Shown one piece after another: positions 18,641 to 27,043 of a stretch of 64,000 bases of DNA; the first letter of the stretch is position 1; each line of letters starts with the position of its first letter. The DNA lies in assembly GCA_002729525.1 (NCBI GenBank), contig PBYI01000051.1:99273-163272 (forward strand), read 5' to 3'. The notes beneath the pieces are model-generated. The model worked only from the letters and a program-made list of their open reading frames with translations, was not told where the DNA came from and searched no databases. A program made the translations under genes and the position numbers. The stretch comes from Nocardioides sp. (GTDB taxonomy: Bacteria > Actinomycetota > Actinomycetes > Propionibacteriales > Nocardioidaceae).

Positions 18641-18722
18641 CGCCGCTGCCCGACGTACCGGTGCCGACCGCGCCACAGCGCGCCGACACCGCCACCTCGC
18701 CAGGAAAGCGAGACCACACCCC

Positions 18723-19508
18723 ATGGCTTCCCGACCGGACCCGTCCGACCCGCGTGACGATCGCGTACGCCGGATGCTCGCCGACGCGCGCCACGACCAG
18801 CCCCTGCCCGACGACGTCGCAGCACGGCTCGACGCGGTGCTCGAACGCCTCGGCGAGGAGGAGCCCGATCGCTCCGGCGGCACGGTCACCCATCTCGCGG
18901 CCCGCCGTCGGGCGGCCCGCGGTCTGCTGCTCGCCGCGGCCGCCGTCGTCGTGGTGGGCGTCGGCGTCGGCCAGCTGGTCGGCACCGGCTCCGACTCCGG
19001 GGGCGACGCCACGTCGGCCGCCGCCGAGGCCTACGACGACTCCGCAGCGGCCGGGTCGGCCGAGTCCGCCGACGAGGGGGCCGCGCAGGACGACCTCGAG
19101 TCGGCGCGCGAGCAGTCGTCCGCCGGCGAGTCGTCGCTGGACGCCTCCGGCACCGACGACCAGGTCGCACCGCTGACCGCCCAGTCGGAGGAGCAGGTCG
19201 CCCGCCTCGCCCAGCGCCCGCCGGTGCGTCTCACCTCCGACGGCTTCTCGCGCCAGGTGGCCCGGCTGCGGGTGCGCCCGGGCCTGGTGAGCACCGACGA
19301 CCAGGTCGTCAACGGCAGCGACCTCAGCACCTCGGAGTCGTTCACCTGCCCGCCGGCGGTCTGGGGTGCCGGCAGCCTGCTGGCCGCCCGCTACGACGGC
19401 TCGCCGACGGTGCTGGCCTACCGACCCCCGAGCGGCGACACCCAGGTGGTCGACCTGCTCCAGTGCGGCAGCGGCGAGGTCGTGCGCTCGGTCGTGCTCC
19501 CGGGCTGA
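18723..19508 (+). CDS. Putative membrane anti-sigma factor for SigM
   Basis: In this 261-residue protein, residues 1-62 are charged and helical (possible sigma-binding part), about 66-86 is one membrane helix (RGLLLAAAAVVVVGVGVGQL), and the outside part starts with an acidic Ser/Ala/Glu-rich stretch before a small Cys-containing domain near the end (TCPPAVW, LLQCGSGEV). It has no zinc-type HxxxCxxC motif. It follows sigM by 82 bases and precedes trxB, the place of the anti-sigma gene in mycobacteria. The role is assigned mainly by position and topology. Confidence 0.65.
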   Translation: MASRPDPSDPRDDRVRRMLADARHDQPLPDDVAARLDAVLERLGEEEPDRSGGTVTHLAARRRAARGLLLAAAAVVVVGVGVGQLVGTGSDSGGDATSAAAEAYDDSAAAGSAESADEGAAQDDLESAREQSSAGESSLDASGTDDQVAPLTAQSEEQVARLAQRPPVRLTSDGFSRQVARLRVRPGLVSTDDQVVNGSDLSTSESFTCPPAVWGAGSLLAARYDGSPTVLAYRPPSGDTQVVDLLQCGSGEVVRSVVLPG

Positions 19509-19657
19509 CCCGCACCCACGCCGTACGGCGGGCCGGTTGAGGGCCGGGTGTCGGACCCCTCCGGGGGATCGTCAGCCGCCCGGGAGCAGGAATGACCAGG
19601 CCCTACGATCGGTTGTGGCAGGCGTACACGACCCCGAACGAGGAGCTCCGAGAAACC

Positions 19658-20671
19658 ATGGCCACTCCCGATCCCACCGTGACCCGCGACGTCATCGTCA
19701 TCGGCTCCGGTCCGAGCGGCTACACCGCGGCCCTCTACACCGCCCGTGCGAGCCTGAACCCCCTGGTCTTCGAGGGCTCCGTCACCGCCGGCGGCGCGCT
19801 GATGAACACCACCGAGGTCGAGAACTTCCCCGGCTTCCGCGACGGCATCATGGGCCCCGCGCTCATGGACGAGATGCGCGCCCAGGCCGAGCGGTTCGGC
19901 GCCGAGCTGGTCCCCGACGACGTCGTCGAGGTCGACCTCACCGGCGACGTGAAGGTCGTCAAGACCGCCACCGACACCTTCCCCGCCCGCTCGGTCATCC
20001 TCGCCACCGGCTCCGGCTACCGCCGCCTCGGCCTGGAGGGCGAGGACCGCCTCTCGGGGCGCGGCGTCTCCTGGTGTGCCACCTGCGACGGCTTCTTCTT
20101 CCGCGACAAGCCCATCGCGGTCGTCGGCGGCGGCGACTCCGCCGTCGAGGAGGCCACCTTCCTCACCCGCTTCGGCTCGAAGGTGTCCCTCATCCACCGC
20201 CGCGACGAGCTCCGCGCCTCCAAGATCATGGTCGAGCGCGCCGAGGCCGACGAGAAGCTCGACTTCGAGTGGAACTCCGAGGTCGTGTCGATCAACGGCA
20301 CCGACGGCGTCGAGTCGGTCACCCTGCGCGACACCGTCACCGGCGAGACCCGCGACCTCGAGGTCTCCGGCCTGTTCATCGCGATCGGCCACGACCCGCG
20401 CTCGGAGCTCCTCGCCGGTCAGGTCGACCTCGACGACGAGGGCTACGTGCAGGTCACGCACCCCACCACCGCCACCAACCTCCCCGGCGTGTTCGCCTGC
20501 GGCGACCTGGTCGACCACACCTACCGCCAGGCCATCACCGCCGCCGGCACCGGCTGCTCGGCCGCCCTCGACGCCGAGCGCTTCCTCGCCGAGCTCGACC
20601 ACACCGGCAGCACCACCGAGGCCGCCGACCGGGCCGAGAAGGAGTTCGCCGAGGACGGCGTCGTCGTCTGA
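19658..20671 (+). CDS. trxB: Thioredoxin reductase
   Basis: The roughly 337-residue FAD/NADPH enzyme keeps thioredoxin reduced. It has [20 protein letters not shown] (FAD site), the redox pair in WCATCDG (about residue 145), [15 protein letters not shown] (NADPH site) and [28 protein letters not shown] longer open frame starts at 19592, but a possible -10 hexamer TACGAT lies inside it at 19604-19609, and the ATG at 19658 is preceded by GAGGAGCTCCGAG, so I choose 19658. trxA follows 142 bases downstream. Confidence 0.95.
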   Translation: MATPDPTVTRDVIVIGSGPSGYTAALYTARASLNPLVFEGSVTAGGALMNTTEVENFPGFRDGIMGPALMDEMRAQAERFGAELVPDDVVEVDLTGDVKVVKTATDTFPARSVILATGSGYRRLGLEGEDRLSGRGVSWCATCDGFFFRDKPIAVVGGGDSAVEEATFLTRFGSKVSLIHRRDELRASKIMVERAEADEKLDFEWNSEVVSINGTDGVESVTLRDTVTGETRDLEVSGLFIAIGHDPRSELLAGQVDLDDEGYVQVTHPTTATNLPGVFACGDLVDHTYRQAITAAGTGCSAALDAERFLAELDHTGSTTEAADRAEKEFAEDGVVV

Positions 20672-20813
20672 CGTACGCCGCCGCCTCTGGCAGGCTCGCG
20701 GGAACATCGCCCGGCGTACGGGCGTTCCCCTCACAGTCCACGACGGCAGCAGCCGTCCGCACCACCACCCAGCCGTGAAGGCACACACCGACCAATCCCT
20801 GGAGGGATCCACC

Positions 20814-21140
20814 GTGGGCAACATCTCCGCCGTGACCGACGCCGAGTTCGACAGCCAGGTCCTCAAGTCCGACAAGCCCGTGCTCGTCGACTTCTGGGCC
20901 GAGTGGTGCGGCCCGTGCAAGCAGGTCGCCCCGATTCTCGACGAGATCGCCGCGACGCACGGCGACAAGGTGACGTTCCTCAAGATGAACGTCGATGAGA
21001 ACCCCGTCACCCCGTCGTCGTACCGGATCACCGGCATCCCGACGATCAACGTCTACCAGAACGGCGAGGTCGTCCGGAACATCGTCGGCGCCCGCCCGAA
21101 GGCCGCGATCCTCAAGGAGCTCTCCGAGTTCACCGACTGA
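20814..21140 (+). CDS. trxA: Thioredoxin
   Basis: This is a 108-residue thioredoxin with the canonical WCGPCK active site (about residues 32-37) and the cis-proline region GIPTINVYQNGEV. It acts as a general protein disulfide reductase in the cytoplasm with the TrxB coded upstream. The GTG at 20814 has GGAGGG seven to eight bases upstream; the longer open frame is a shadow of trxB. It ends the sigM-anti-sigma-trxB-trxA block and is followed by a hairpin. Confidence 0.96.
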   Translation: MGNISAVTDAEFDSQVLKSDKPVLVDFWAEWCGPCKQVAPILDEIAATHGDKVTFLKMNVDENPVTPSSYRITGIPTINVYQNGEVVRNIVGARPKAAILKELSEFTD

Positions 21141-21157
21141 TCCGGCTCGGTCCTCGC

Positions 21158-21191
21158 GAAGGCCGCGATCCCCTCGGGGGTCGCGGCCTTC
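21158..21191 (+). terminator. Hairpin terminator after trxA
   Basis: A 15-base stem with one G-T pair (left 21158-21172, right 21177-21191) and a 4-base loop begins 17 bases after the trxA stop. No T-run follows. Confidence 0.75.
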
Positions 21192-21283
21192 GTCGTCCCC
21201 GCGGGCGGTGGGTGGGTGCTCAGCCAGGCGGCTGGGGGCGATACCCGGCTGCTCGCGTCAGGTCGACCTGCGAGGATGCGAGG

Positions 21284-22498
21284 GTGCGCCAGATCCGCCA
21301 GAGCAAGAAGCTGAGCAACGTCCGCTACGACGTCCGGGGCCCGATCCTGGTGGAGGCCCAGAAGCTCGAGGCAGAGGGCCACCGGATCCTCAAGCTCAAT
21401 ATCGGCAACACCGCACCGTTCGGCTTCGAGGCGCCCGAGGCGATCGTGTCGGACATGGTGCACCACCTGCCCGACGCGCAGGGCTACTCCGACTCCCGGG
21501 GCATCTACTCCGCACGCACCGCCGTCGCGCAGTACTACCAGCAGCGCGGCCTGCGCGACGTCGTCGTCGAGGACGTGTTCATCGGCAACGGCGTCTCCGA
21601 GCTCGTCGGCATGGTCCTCCAGGCGTTCCTCGACGACGGCAACGAGGTCCTGGTGCCGGCGCCGGACTACCCGCTGTGGACCGGTGCGGTGAGCCTCTCC
21701 GGCGGCACCCCGGTGCACTACCTGTGCGACGAGGAGAACGGCTGGAACCCCGACCTCGCCGACATCGAGTCCAAGATCACCGAGCACGCCCAGGCGCTGG
21801 TGATCATCAACCCGAACAACCCGACGGGTGCGGTCTACTCCGAGCAGGTCGTCCGGGGCCTCGTCGACATCGCCCGGCGTCACGAGCTCGTGGTGATGGC
21901 TGACGAGATCTACGAGAAGATCCTGTACGACGACGCCGTCCACCACCACGCCGCGGCGGCCGCCGGCTCCGACGTGCTCTGCCTGACGTTCAGCGGGCTG
22001 TCCAAGGCCTACCGCGTCTGCGGCTACCGCGCCGGCTGGGTGATGATCTCCGGCCCCAAGGAGGTCGCCGCCGACTTCCTCGAGGGCCTGACCCTCGTGG
22101 CGAACATGCGGATGTGCTCCAACGTGCCCGCCCAGCACGCCATCCAGCCCGCGCTGGGCGGCTACCAGTCGGTCAACGAGCTGATCGTGCCCGGCGGGCG
22201 CTTCTACGAGCAGTGCATGCTCGCCGACCGGCTGCTCAACGAGATCCCCGGCGTCACCTCGGTCCGTCCGCGTGGTGCGCTCTACTGCTTCCCGCGCCTG
22301 CACCCCGACGTCTACGCGATCGAGGACGACGAGGAGTTCGTCATCGACCTGCTGCGCGCCAAGAAGCTCCTCGTCACCCACGGCACCGGGTTCAACTGGC
22401 CCGACCCCGACCACTTCCGTCTCGTGGCGCTGCCGGAGCCGTCGGTGCTGGAGGAGGCCATCGGCAGGATCGCCGACTTCCTCGCGACCCGCCGCTGA
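21284..22498 (+). CDS. PLP-dependent aminotransferase (AlaA-type, class I)
   Basis: The roughly 404-residue class I aminotransferase closely resembles AlaA-type glutamate-pyruvate transaminases. It shows the N-terminal SNVRYDVRGPI, the LNIGNTAPFGFEAPEAI entry, GNGVSELVGM, NPNNPTGAVYS and the PLP-lysine block SGLSKAYRVCGYRAGW. The GTG at 21284 gives the standard length and follows a GAGGATGCGAG purine stretch; an earlier in-frame start would add residues unlike the family. It would form alanine from pyruvate. It is a single gene, with the acyltransferase 59 bases downstream. Confidence 0.88.
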   Translation: MRQIRQSKKLSNVRYDVRGPILVEAQKLEAEGHRILKLNIGNTAPFGFEAPEAIVSDMVHHLPDAQGYSDSRGIYSARTAVAQYYQQRGLRDVVVEDVFIGNGVSELVGMVLQAFLDDGNEVLVPAPDYPLWTGAVSLSGGTPVHYLCDEENGWNPDLADIESKITEHAQALVIINPNNPTGAVYSEQVVRGLVDIARRHELVVMADEIYEKILYDDAVHHHAAAAAGSDVLCLTFSGLSKAYRVCGYRAGWVMISGPKEVAADFLEGLTLVANMRMCSNVPAQHAIQPALGGYQSVNELIVPGGRFYEQCMLADRLLNEIPGVTSVRPRGALYCFPRLHPDVYAIEDDEEFVIDLLRAKKLLVTHGTGFNWPDPDHFRLVALPEPSVLEEAIGRIADFLATRR

Positions 22499-22557
22499 CC
22501 CGGCGCCTGCTCTCCCCGACCGTCCGCGACGTCCCTCCGGCCCCAGGAGCCCCACCC

Positions 22558-23331
22558 ATGCTCGACCTCACCTACCCGCCGATCATCCTGGCGGCCAAGA
22601 CCGCCTTCCGGCTCCTCGGCCAGTCGTTCCAGATGACCGGCACCGAGCACGTCCCGCGCCAGGGCGGCGTGCTGCTGGCGGTGAACCACATCGGGTACGT
22701 CGACTTCATCTACGGCGGCCTCGCCGCCAACCCCTCCGGGCGGCTGGTCCGCTTCATGGCCAAGCGCGAGGTCTTCGACCACTCCGTCGGCGGCCCGGTG
22801 ATGCGCTCGCTGCACCACATCGAGGTCGACCGGGCCGACGGCGTCGCGTCATTCGAGAAGGCCGTCGACTACCTCAAGGCGGGCGAGGCGGTCGGGATCT
22901 TCCCGGAGGCCACGATCTCGCGCAGCTATGAGCTGAAGGAGTTCAAGACCGGTGCCGTGCGGATCGCCGCCGCGGCGGGCGTACCGATCGTGCCGACGGT
23001 CCTGTGGGGCACCCACCGGATGATGACCAAGGGCCACGACAAGGACTTCTCCCGTGGCAAGACCATCGCGATCCGCTGCGGCGAGCCGATGCACCCGACC
23101 GGTGACGACCCGGTCGGCGAGACCGCCGACCTCCGCGCCCGGATGTCGACCCTGCTCGACGAGGCCATCGCCGGGTACCCGGCCGACGAGCAGCCTCCCG
23201 GCTCATGGTGGCTGCCGGCCCGGTTCGGTGGCTCCGCGCCCACGCTCGAGGAGGCCGAGGCCCTCGAGGCCGCGGAGAAGCGGGAACGCGCCTCCCGTCG
23301 AGCCGCGAAGCGGGCCCAGAAGAACGACTGA
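22558..23331 (+). CDS. 1-Acylglycerol-3-phosphate acyltransferase (PlsC family)
   Basis: The roughly 257-residue protein has the acyltransferase signature NHIGYVDF (an NHxxxxD motif, about residue 41), a central VDRADG segment and the FPEATISRS block. It should acylate a lysophospholipid at the inner membrane face. The C-terminus is a long charged helix (EEAEALEAAEKRERASRRAA). The ATG at 22558 has AGGAG upstream; the longer frame overlaps the aminotransferase in another frame and is a shadow. A repeat-rich gap starts right after its stop. Confidence 0.88.
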   Translation: MLDLTYPPIILAAKTAFRLLGQSFQMTGTEHVPRQGGVLLAVNHIGYVDFIYGGLAANPSGRLVRFMAKREVFDHSVGGPVMRSLHHIEVDRADGVASFEKAVDYLKAGEAVGIFPEATISRSYELKEFKTGAVRIAAAAGVPIVPTVLWGTHRMMTKGHDKDFSRGKTIAIRCGEPMHPTGDDPVGETADLRARMSTLLDEAIAGYPADEQPPGSWWLPARFGGSAPTLEEAEALEAAEKRERASRRAAKRAQKND

Positions 23332-23335
23332 TCGC

Positions 23336-23383
23336 TTCGTCGACGTATGGTTTTGTCGACACGTCGCTTTGTCGACAAGGCGA
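23336..23383 (+). repeat. Three 16-bp direct repeats beginning TTYGTCGAC
   Basis: The nonamer ttYgtcgac occurs at 23336, 23352 and 23368, exactly 16 bases apart, directly after the acyltransferase stop codon. The second and third copies also form an inverted repeat (TTGTCGAC at 23353 and GTCGACAA at 23371). The purpose is unknown. Confidence 0.7.
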
Positions 23384-23386
23384 CTT

Positions 23387-23584
23387 CCCGGTCGTCGAGT
23401 AGCCGCGCAGCGGGATTCCCCGGTCGTCGAGTAGCCGCGGATCGACGCAGGATCGCAGGGGCGTACCGAGACGCAGTGAGACGGCTGCCGACCGGCACCA
23501 CGTCAGGTGGTTGAGCCGACACGAGCGCGACTCTCAGGTGGTTGAGCCGACACGAGCGCCAGCGAGTGGCGTGTCGAAACCACC
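23387..23584. repeat. Dispersed intergenic hairpin repeats (REP-like), first locus
   Basis: The unit cggtcgtcgagtagccgcg occurs twice about 31 bases apart (from 23390 and 23421). The unit tcaggtggttgagccgacac occurs twice 31 bases apart (from 23503 and 23534). The second copy is followed by gtgtcgaaaccacc, which folds back on ggtggtt...gacac to make a hairpin around a GCGCCA/TGGCG core. A relative of this hairpin is present at 45.4 kb. Confidence 0.75.
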
Positions 23585-23725
23585 GTGCGCCAACCGACGG
23601 CCGCAACCCTCACGCCCGCCGCCCAGCACACCCGACCGGTTTCGACGCGCTGCCGCGGGTTCGTCCCTCACCCGCGCCGCTTGCTCAACCGACCCGAGCC
23701 CACGCCGAGGTCTCGTGCCTCGACC

Positions 23726-24724
23726 TCAGCTGCTCGGGTCGATCGTGTCGACGATGCGCTGCAGGTCGTCGAGCGACGCGAACTCCACGGTGATCTTGCC
23801 CTTGTGCTTGCCGAGGTCGACCTTGACCCGCGTCTCGAGCCGGTCGGCGAGCCGCTCGCCGAGGTCCTCGAGCCCGGGCGCGACCGGCTTGCGTCGCGCC
23901 TGCTTGCGCGGGGCGCCCCCGGTGTCACCGACGGCGACGATCTCCTCGAGACCGCGCACCGAGATGCCCTCGGCGACGACGCGCTGGGCGAGCCGGTCCT
24001 GCAGGTCGGGGTCCTCGACGCCGAGCAGCGCCCGCGCGTGCCCGGCGGAGAGCACTCCGGCGGCGACGCGACGCTGCACCGCCGGGCTGAGCCGCAGGAG
24101 CCGCAGCGTGTTGCTGATCTGGGGACGCGAGCGACCGATCCGGGCTGCGAGCTCCTCGTGCGTGCAGCCGAACTCCTCCAGGAGCTGGCCGTACGCCGAG
24201 GCCTCCTCCAGCGGGTTGAGCTGGGCGCGGTGCAGGTTCTCCAGGAGCGCGTCCCGGAGCAGGTCGTCGTCCTCGGTCTGCCGGACGATGGCCGGTACCG
24301 CGGTGAGGCCGGCCTGGCGGGCCGCACGCCACCGGCGCTCGCCCATGATCAGCTCGAACGGCACGCCGGCGTCTGCGGGGGCCCGTCGTACGACGATGGG
24401 CTGCAGCACGCCGATCTCGCGCAGGGAGTGCACGAGCTCCGCCATGGCCTCCTCGTCGAAGACCTGGCGCGGCTGCTTGGGGTTCGGGCGGACGTCGTCG
24501 AGCGGGATCTCGGCGAAGTACGCGCCGGCGACGGGAGCGAGGTCAGGCTGTCCGGGCGCGGTGGGTGCGCTGGACGTCGTGGTGGGAGCCGACGACTCGG
24601 CTGTCGTGTCCTCGCCCGGCCCAGGCGCGGCCGAGGCCTCTTCCGGCGGCGCGGTCGGGATGAGGGATCCGAGTCCGCGACCCAGTCCGCGGCGCTGTCC
24701 TGCGCTCGGCGTCTGTCGGCTCAT
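23726..24724 (-). CDS. parB: Chromosome segregation protein ParB
   Basis: This 332-residue centromere-binding protein has the start [13 protein letters not shown], the N-terminal CTPase/box region ([41 protein letters not shown] and [13 protein letters not shown]) and a helix-turn-helix part ([20 protein letters not shown], then [12 protein letters not shown]). A dimer domain ends the protein. It binds the parS sites found at 25.7 and 26.5 kb, spreads, and loads condensin. It overlaps the parA stop by 4 bases, so parA-parB is one operon. Confidence 0.96.
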   Translation of the reverse strand: MSRQTPSAGQRRGLGRGLGSLIPTAPPEEASAAPGPGEDTTAESSAPTTTSSAPTAPGQPDLAPVAGAYFAEIPLDDVRPNPKQPRQVFDEEAMAELVHSLREIGVLQPIVVRRAPADAGVPFELIMGERRWRAARQAGLTAVPAIVRQTEDDDLLRDALLENLHRAQLNPLEEASAYGQLLEEFGCTHEELAARIGRSRPQISNTLRLLRLSPAVQRRVAAGVLSAGHARALLGVEDPDLQDRLAQRVVAEGISVRGLEEIVAVGDTGGAPRKQARRKPVAPGLEDLGERLADRLETRVKVDLGKHKGKITVEFASLDDLQRIVDTIDPSS

Positions 24725-25668
24725 CGACGTGCCCCCCTCGTGGCGAACTCGCGCGCAGCCTCGAAGTAGCTCAGCGCGCCCGGCGAGCCGGGATCGTAGG
24801 TCATCACGGTCTGGCCGTACGACGGCGCCTCGGACACGCGCACCGACCGCGGGATCGCGGTGCGGAGGACCTTCTCCCCGAAGTGGTCGCGCACCTCCTG
24901 GGCGACTCCCTGCGAGAGGCGGGTGCGGACGTCGTACATCGTCAGCAGGATGGTGGACACCGCGAGCGTGGGGTTGAGGTAGCCCTTGACCATGTCGACG
25001 GTCTCGAGGAGCTGGCCGAGGCCTTCGAGGGCGTAGTACTCCGCCTGGATCGGGATCAGCATCTCGTCGCCGGCGACGAGCGCGTTCAACGTGAGCAGTC
25101 CGAGCGAGGGCGGGCAGTCGATGAGCACGTAGTCGTAGCGCTCGTCGCCCGCCTCGGTGGCGGTGCCGATGCCCGGGTGCGCGGCGATCGCCTTGCGCAG
25201 ACGTCCCTCCCGCGCGACCGCACTGACCAGCTCGATCTCGGCGCCGGCGAGGTCGATGGTCGAGGGCACGACGAAGAGCCCGGGGAGATCAGGACAGGCC
25301 TGTTCGACCTCGTCGAACGGCGTCCCGTCGACGAGCGCGTCGTAGATGGACGGCACGCCGCGGTGGTGTTCGATGTTCAGCGCGGTGGAGGCGTTGCCTT
25401 GCGGGTCGAGGTCGACGACGAGCACGCGCTGCCCCAGCTGTGCCAGGGACGCCGCGACGTTCACCGTGCTGGTCGTCTTGCCGACCCCGCCCTTCTGGTT
25501 GGCGACGACGACCACTCGGGTGGCCGGGGGCCGGGCGATGGCCTCCCGCGTCGGCGACACCCGGCGCGCGAGCACCGAGTGCTGCGCTGCGCGCGCGAGT
25601 GGTGTGGCGTCCGGGTCGTAGCCGTCGTCGAGGTTGGCGAGGTCGCCCGCGGTGCGGATCTCGGGCAT
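24721..25668 (-). CDS. parA: Chromosome segregation ATPase ParA (Soj)
   Basis: This roughly 315-residue Walker-type ATPase has [22 protein letters not shown] (deviant Walker A), [16 protein letters not shown] and [16 protein letters not shown]. It moves ParB-parS complexes in the segrosome. The frame is open to 25827, but I place the start at the ATG at 25668, with GGAG about nine bases upstream. The residues before it include VSRETE, which is simply the translation of a parS site. The real start could still be upstream. It is followed by parB with a 4-base overlap. Confidence 0.93.
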   Translation of the reverse strand: MPEIRTAGDLANLDDGYDPDATPLARAAQHSVLARRVSPTREAIARPPATRVVVVANQKGGVGKTTSTVNVAASLAQLGQRVLVVDLDPQGNASTALNIEHHRGVPSIYDALVDGTPFDEVEQACPDLPGLFVVPSTIDLAGAEIELVSAVAREGRLRKAIAAHPGIGTATEAGDERYDYVLIDCPPSLGLLTLNALVAGDEMLIPIQAEYYALEGLGQLLETVDMVKGYLNPTLAVSTILLTMYDVRTRLSQGVAQEVRDHFGEKVLRTAIPRSVRVSEAPSYGQTVMTYDPGSPGALSYFEAAREFATRGARR

Positions 25669-25681
25669 GGCGTCGGACTCC

Positions 25682-25695
25682 GTTTCACGTGAAAC
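25682..25695. promoter_or_regulatory. parS: parS centromere site (perfect)
   Basis: The 14-base palindrome GTTTCACGTGAAAC is the standard ParB-binding site. It lies just upstream of the chosen parA start and within the open frame that extends it. Confidence 0.95.
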
Positions 25696-25765
25696 ACCGG
25701 CGTCGGGCGCCGCCAGCGATGGGGAGTCGAGCTCCCCGGTTCGTCGGACCTCGGGTCCTGACTCC

Positions 25766-26482
25766 TCAGCGCCCACCTGCACGACCGCCCTTCCGGCCGC
25801 CGGAACGGCCCCGAGACGACTTCGCACGCCGAGGCGCGCCGGGAGGGGGCCACCCTACCGACGACGGATCCGCCCACGCGACTCGGACGACCGTGGTCAG
25901 CTCCGCGACTCGACCCTCGCCCACAACGGACACCTCCGGATCAGAGAGCCCGAGCTCGTCGATGACACCGCGCGCCTCCGGCACCTCGTCGGCCACCGAG
26001 CGTCCCTTCATCGCCAGCAGCACGCCGTCCGGCGCCACCAGCGGCATCGACCACCGCAGTAGACGCTCCAAGGGAGCCACAGCACGACTGGTCACAACGT
26101 CGAACCGTCGCTCACCGTGGAGCGCGTCCGCTCGTCCGCGCACCACCTCGACGTTGTCCAGGCGAAGACGGTCGACCGCCTCCTCCAGGTACGTCGTACG
26201 ACGCAGCAGCGGCTCCACGAGCGTCACGCGCAGGTCCGGGCGCGTGAGAGCCAGCACGAGACCGGGCAGGCCGGCGCCGGAGCCGATGTCACACACGGCC
26301 ACGTCGCGGGGGAGCACCTCGGCGAGCAGCCCGCAGCCCACCAGGTGACGATCCCAGATGCGGTCACCCTCACGCGGCCCGATCAGGCCACGGACAACCC
26401 CCTCGTCGCAGAGCAGAGCGGCGTACGCCTCGAGCCCGGGAAGCGCTTCGACAGAGAACACCCCCCGTGCCTCATCGGACAC
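25766..26482 (-). CDS. rsmG: 16S rRNA (guanine-527-N7) methyltransferase RsmG (GidB)
   Basis: This roughly 238-residue SAM-dependent methyltransferase modifies G527 of 16S rRNA; loss often gives low-level streptomycin resistance. It shows IWDRHLVGCGLL, the SAM loop VCDIGSGAGLPGLVLAL, and VTSRAVAPLERLLRW. The GTG at 26482 has GAAGG eight bases upstream. The frame also opens at GTG 26512, but that would code the parS site (VSRET) and has no good ribosome-binding site. A 9-base-stem hairpin covers the start region. The C-terminal tail is basic and Gly/Arg-rich. Confidence 0.9.
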   Translation of the reverse strand: MSDEARGVFSVEALPGLEAYAALLCDEGVVRGLIGPREGDRIWDRHLVGCGLLAEVLPRDVAVCDIGSGAGLPGLVLALTRPDLRVTLVEPLLRRTTYLEEAVDRLRLDNVEVVRGRADALHGERRFDVVTSRAVAPLERLLRWSMPLVAPDGVLLAMKGRSVADEVPEARGVIDELGLSDPEVSVVGEGRVAELTTVVRVAWADPSSVGWPPPGAPRRAKSSRGRSGGRKGGRAGGR

Positions 26483-26488
26483 GGGGGG
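26461..26488 (-). promoter_or_regulatory. Hairpin over the rsmG start codon
   Basis: CCCCCCGTG (26461-26469) pairs with CACGGGGGG (26480-26488) around a 10-base loop. The GTG start codon proposed for rsmG (26482-26480 on the minus strand) is inside the stem, so the hairpin could limit translation. It could also act as a leftover terminator of the upstream operon. Confidence 0.45.
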
Positions 26489-26495
26489 TGCCTTC

Positions 26496-26509
26496 GTTTC
26501 ACGTGAAAC
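26496..26509. promoter_or_regulatory. parS: parS centromere site (perfect)
   Basis: This is a second exact GTTTCACGTGAAAC, between the jag stop (26516) and the rsmG start, 814 bases from the first site. Confidence 0.95.
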
Positions 26510-26515
26510 CACGGG

Positions 26516-27043
26516 TCAGACCGGCACGACCACCACGTAGCGCCGAGGCTCGGCGCCCTCGGACTCCGACGAGAGCCCGGCCGCCGCGACAGCGTCGTGG
26601 ACGACCTTCCGCTCGAAGGCCGACATCGGGTCGAGTGCAGCAGGCGCCCCGGACTCGCGCACCTTCTCGACGGTCCGAGCCGCCAGTGCCTCCAGCTCCT
26701 CGCGGCGCTTCGCGCGGTGACCCGACACGTCGAGCATCAGACGAGAACGCACACCGGTCTCACGGTAGACAGCCAGCCGGGTGAGCTCCTGGAGCGCCTC
26801 CAGCACCTCACCGTCGTCGCCCACGAGCTGGTGCAGGTCCGCGCCCACGATCGACACCGCGGCGCGGTCGCCCTCGACGTCCATGTCCAGGTCGCCGTCG
26901 AGATCGGCGATGTCCAGCAACTCCTCGAGGTAGTCGGCGGCGATGTCGCCCTCCTGCTCGAGCAGCGACTGACCCGTCGCCTCGTCATCGGTCTGCTCGG
27001 CGTCCTGCGCCACGTCCTGCGTGGTGTCCGCGTCGGCGGTCAT
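26516..27043 (-). CDS. Jag/KhpB-type R3H-domain RNA-binding protein
   Basis: The 175-residue protein has an acidic N-terminus, a KH-like middle (about 50-105, LDMDVEGDRAAVSIVGADLHQLVGDDGEVLEALQELTRLA) and an R3H domain near the end (MSAFERKVVHDAVA). Jag/KhpB proteins bind RNA and affect cell division and wall growth. The ATG at 27043 has AGGAGGACGAGG directly upstream, one of the best ribosome-binding sites in the window. It overlaps the yidC stop by 4 bases and so is coupled to it. Confidence 0.92.
   Translation of the reverse strand: MTADADTTQDVAQDAEQTDDEATGQSLLEQEGDIAADYLEELLDIADLDGDLDMDVEGDRAAVSIVGADLHQLVGDDGEVLEALQELTRLAVYRETGVRSRLMLDVSGHRAKRREELEALAARTVEKVRESGAPAALDPMSAFERKVVHDAVAAAGLSSESEGAEPRRYVVVVPV

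Larger units (their letters stand above)
23332..23725. other. Gene-free gap filled with repeats
   Basis: No convincing gene is seen between the acyltransferase and parB. The gap holds three 16-base direct repeats at its left end, a duplicated 20-base unit, and a duplicated 26-base unit that belongs to a hairpin-forming intergenic repeat also found near 45.4 kb. The last 140 bases before the parB stop show no clear structure. Confidence 0.7.
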
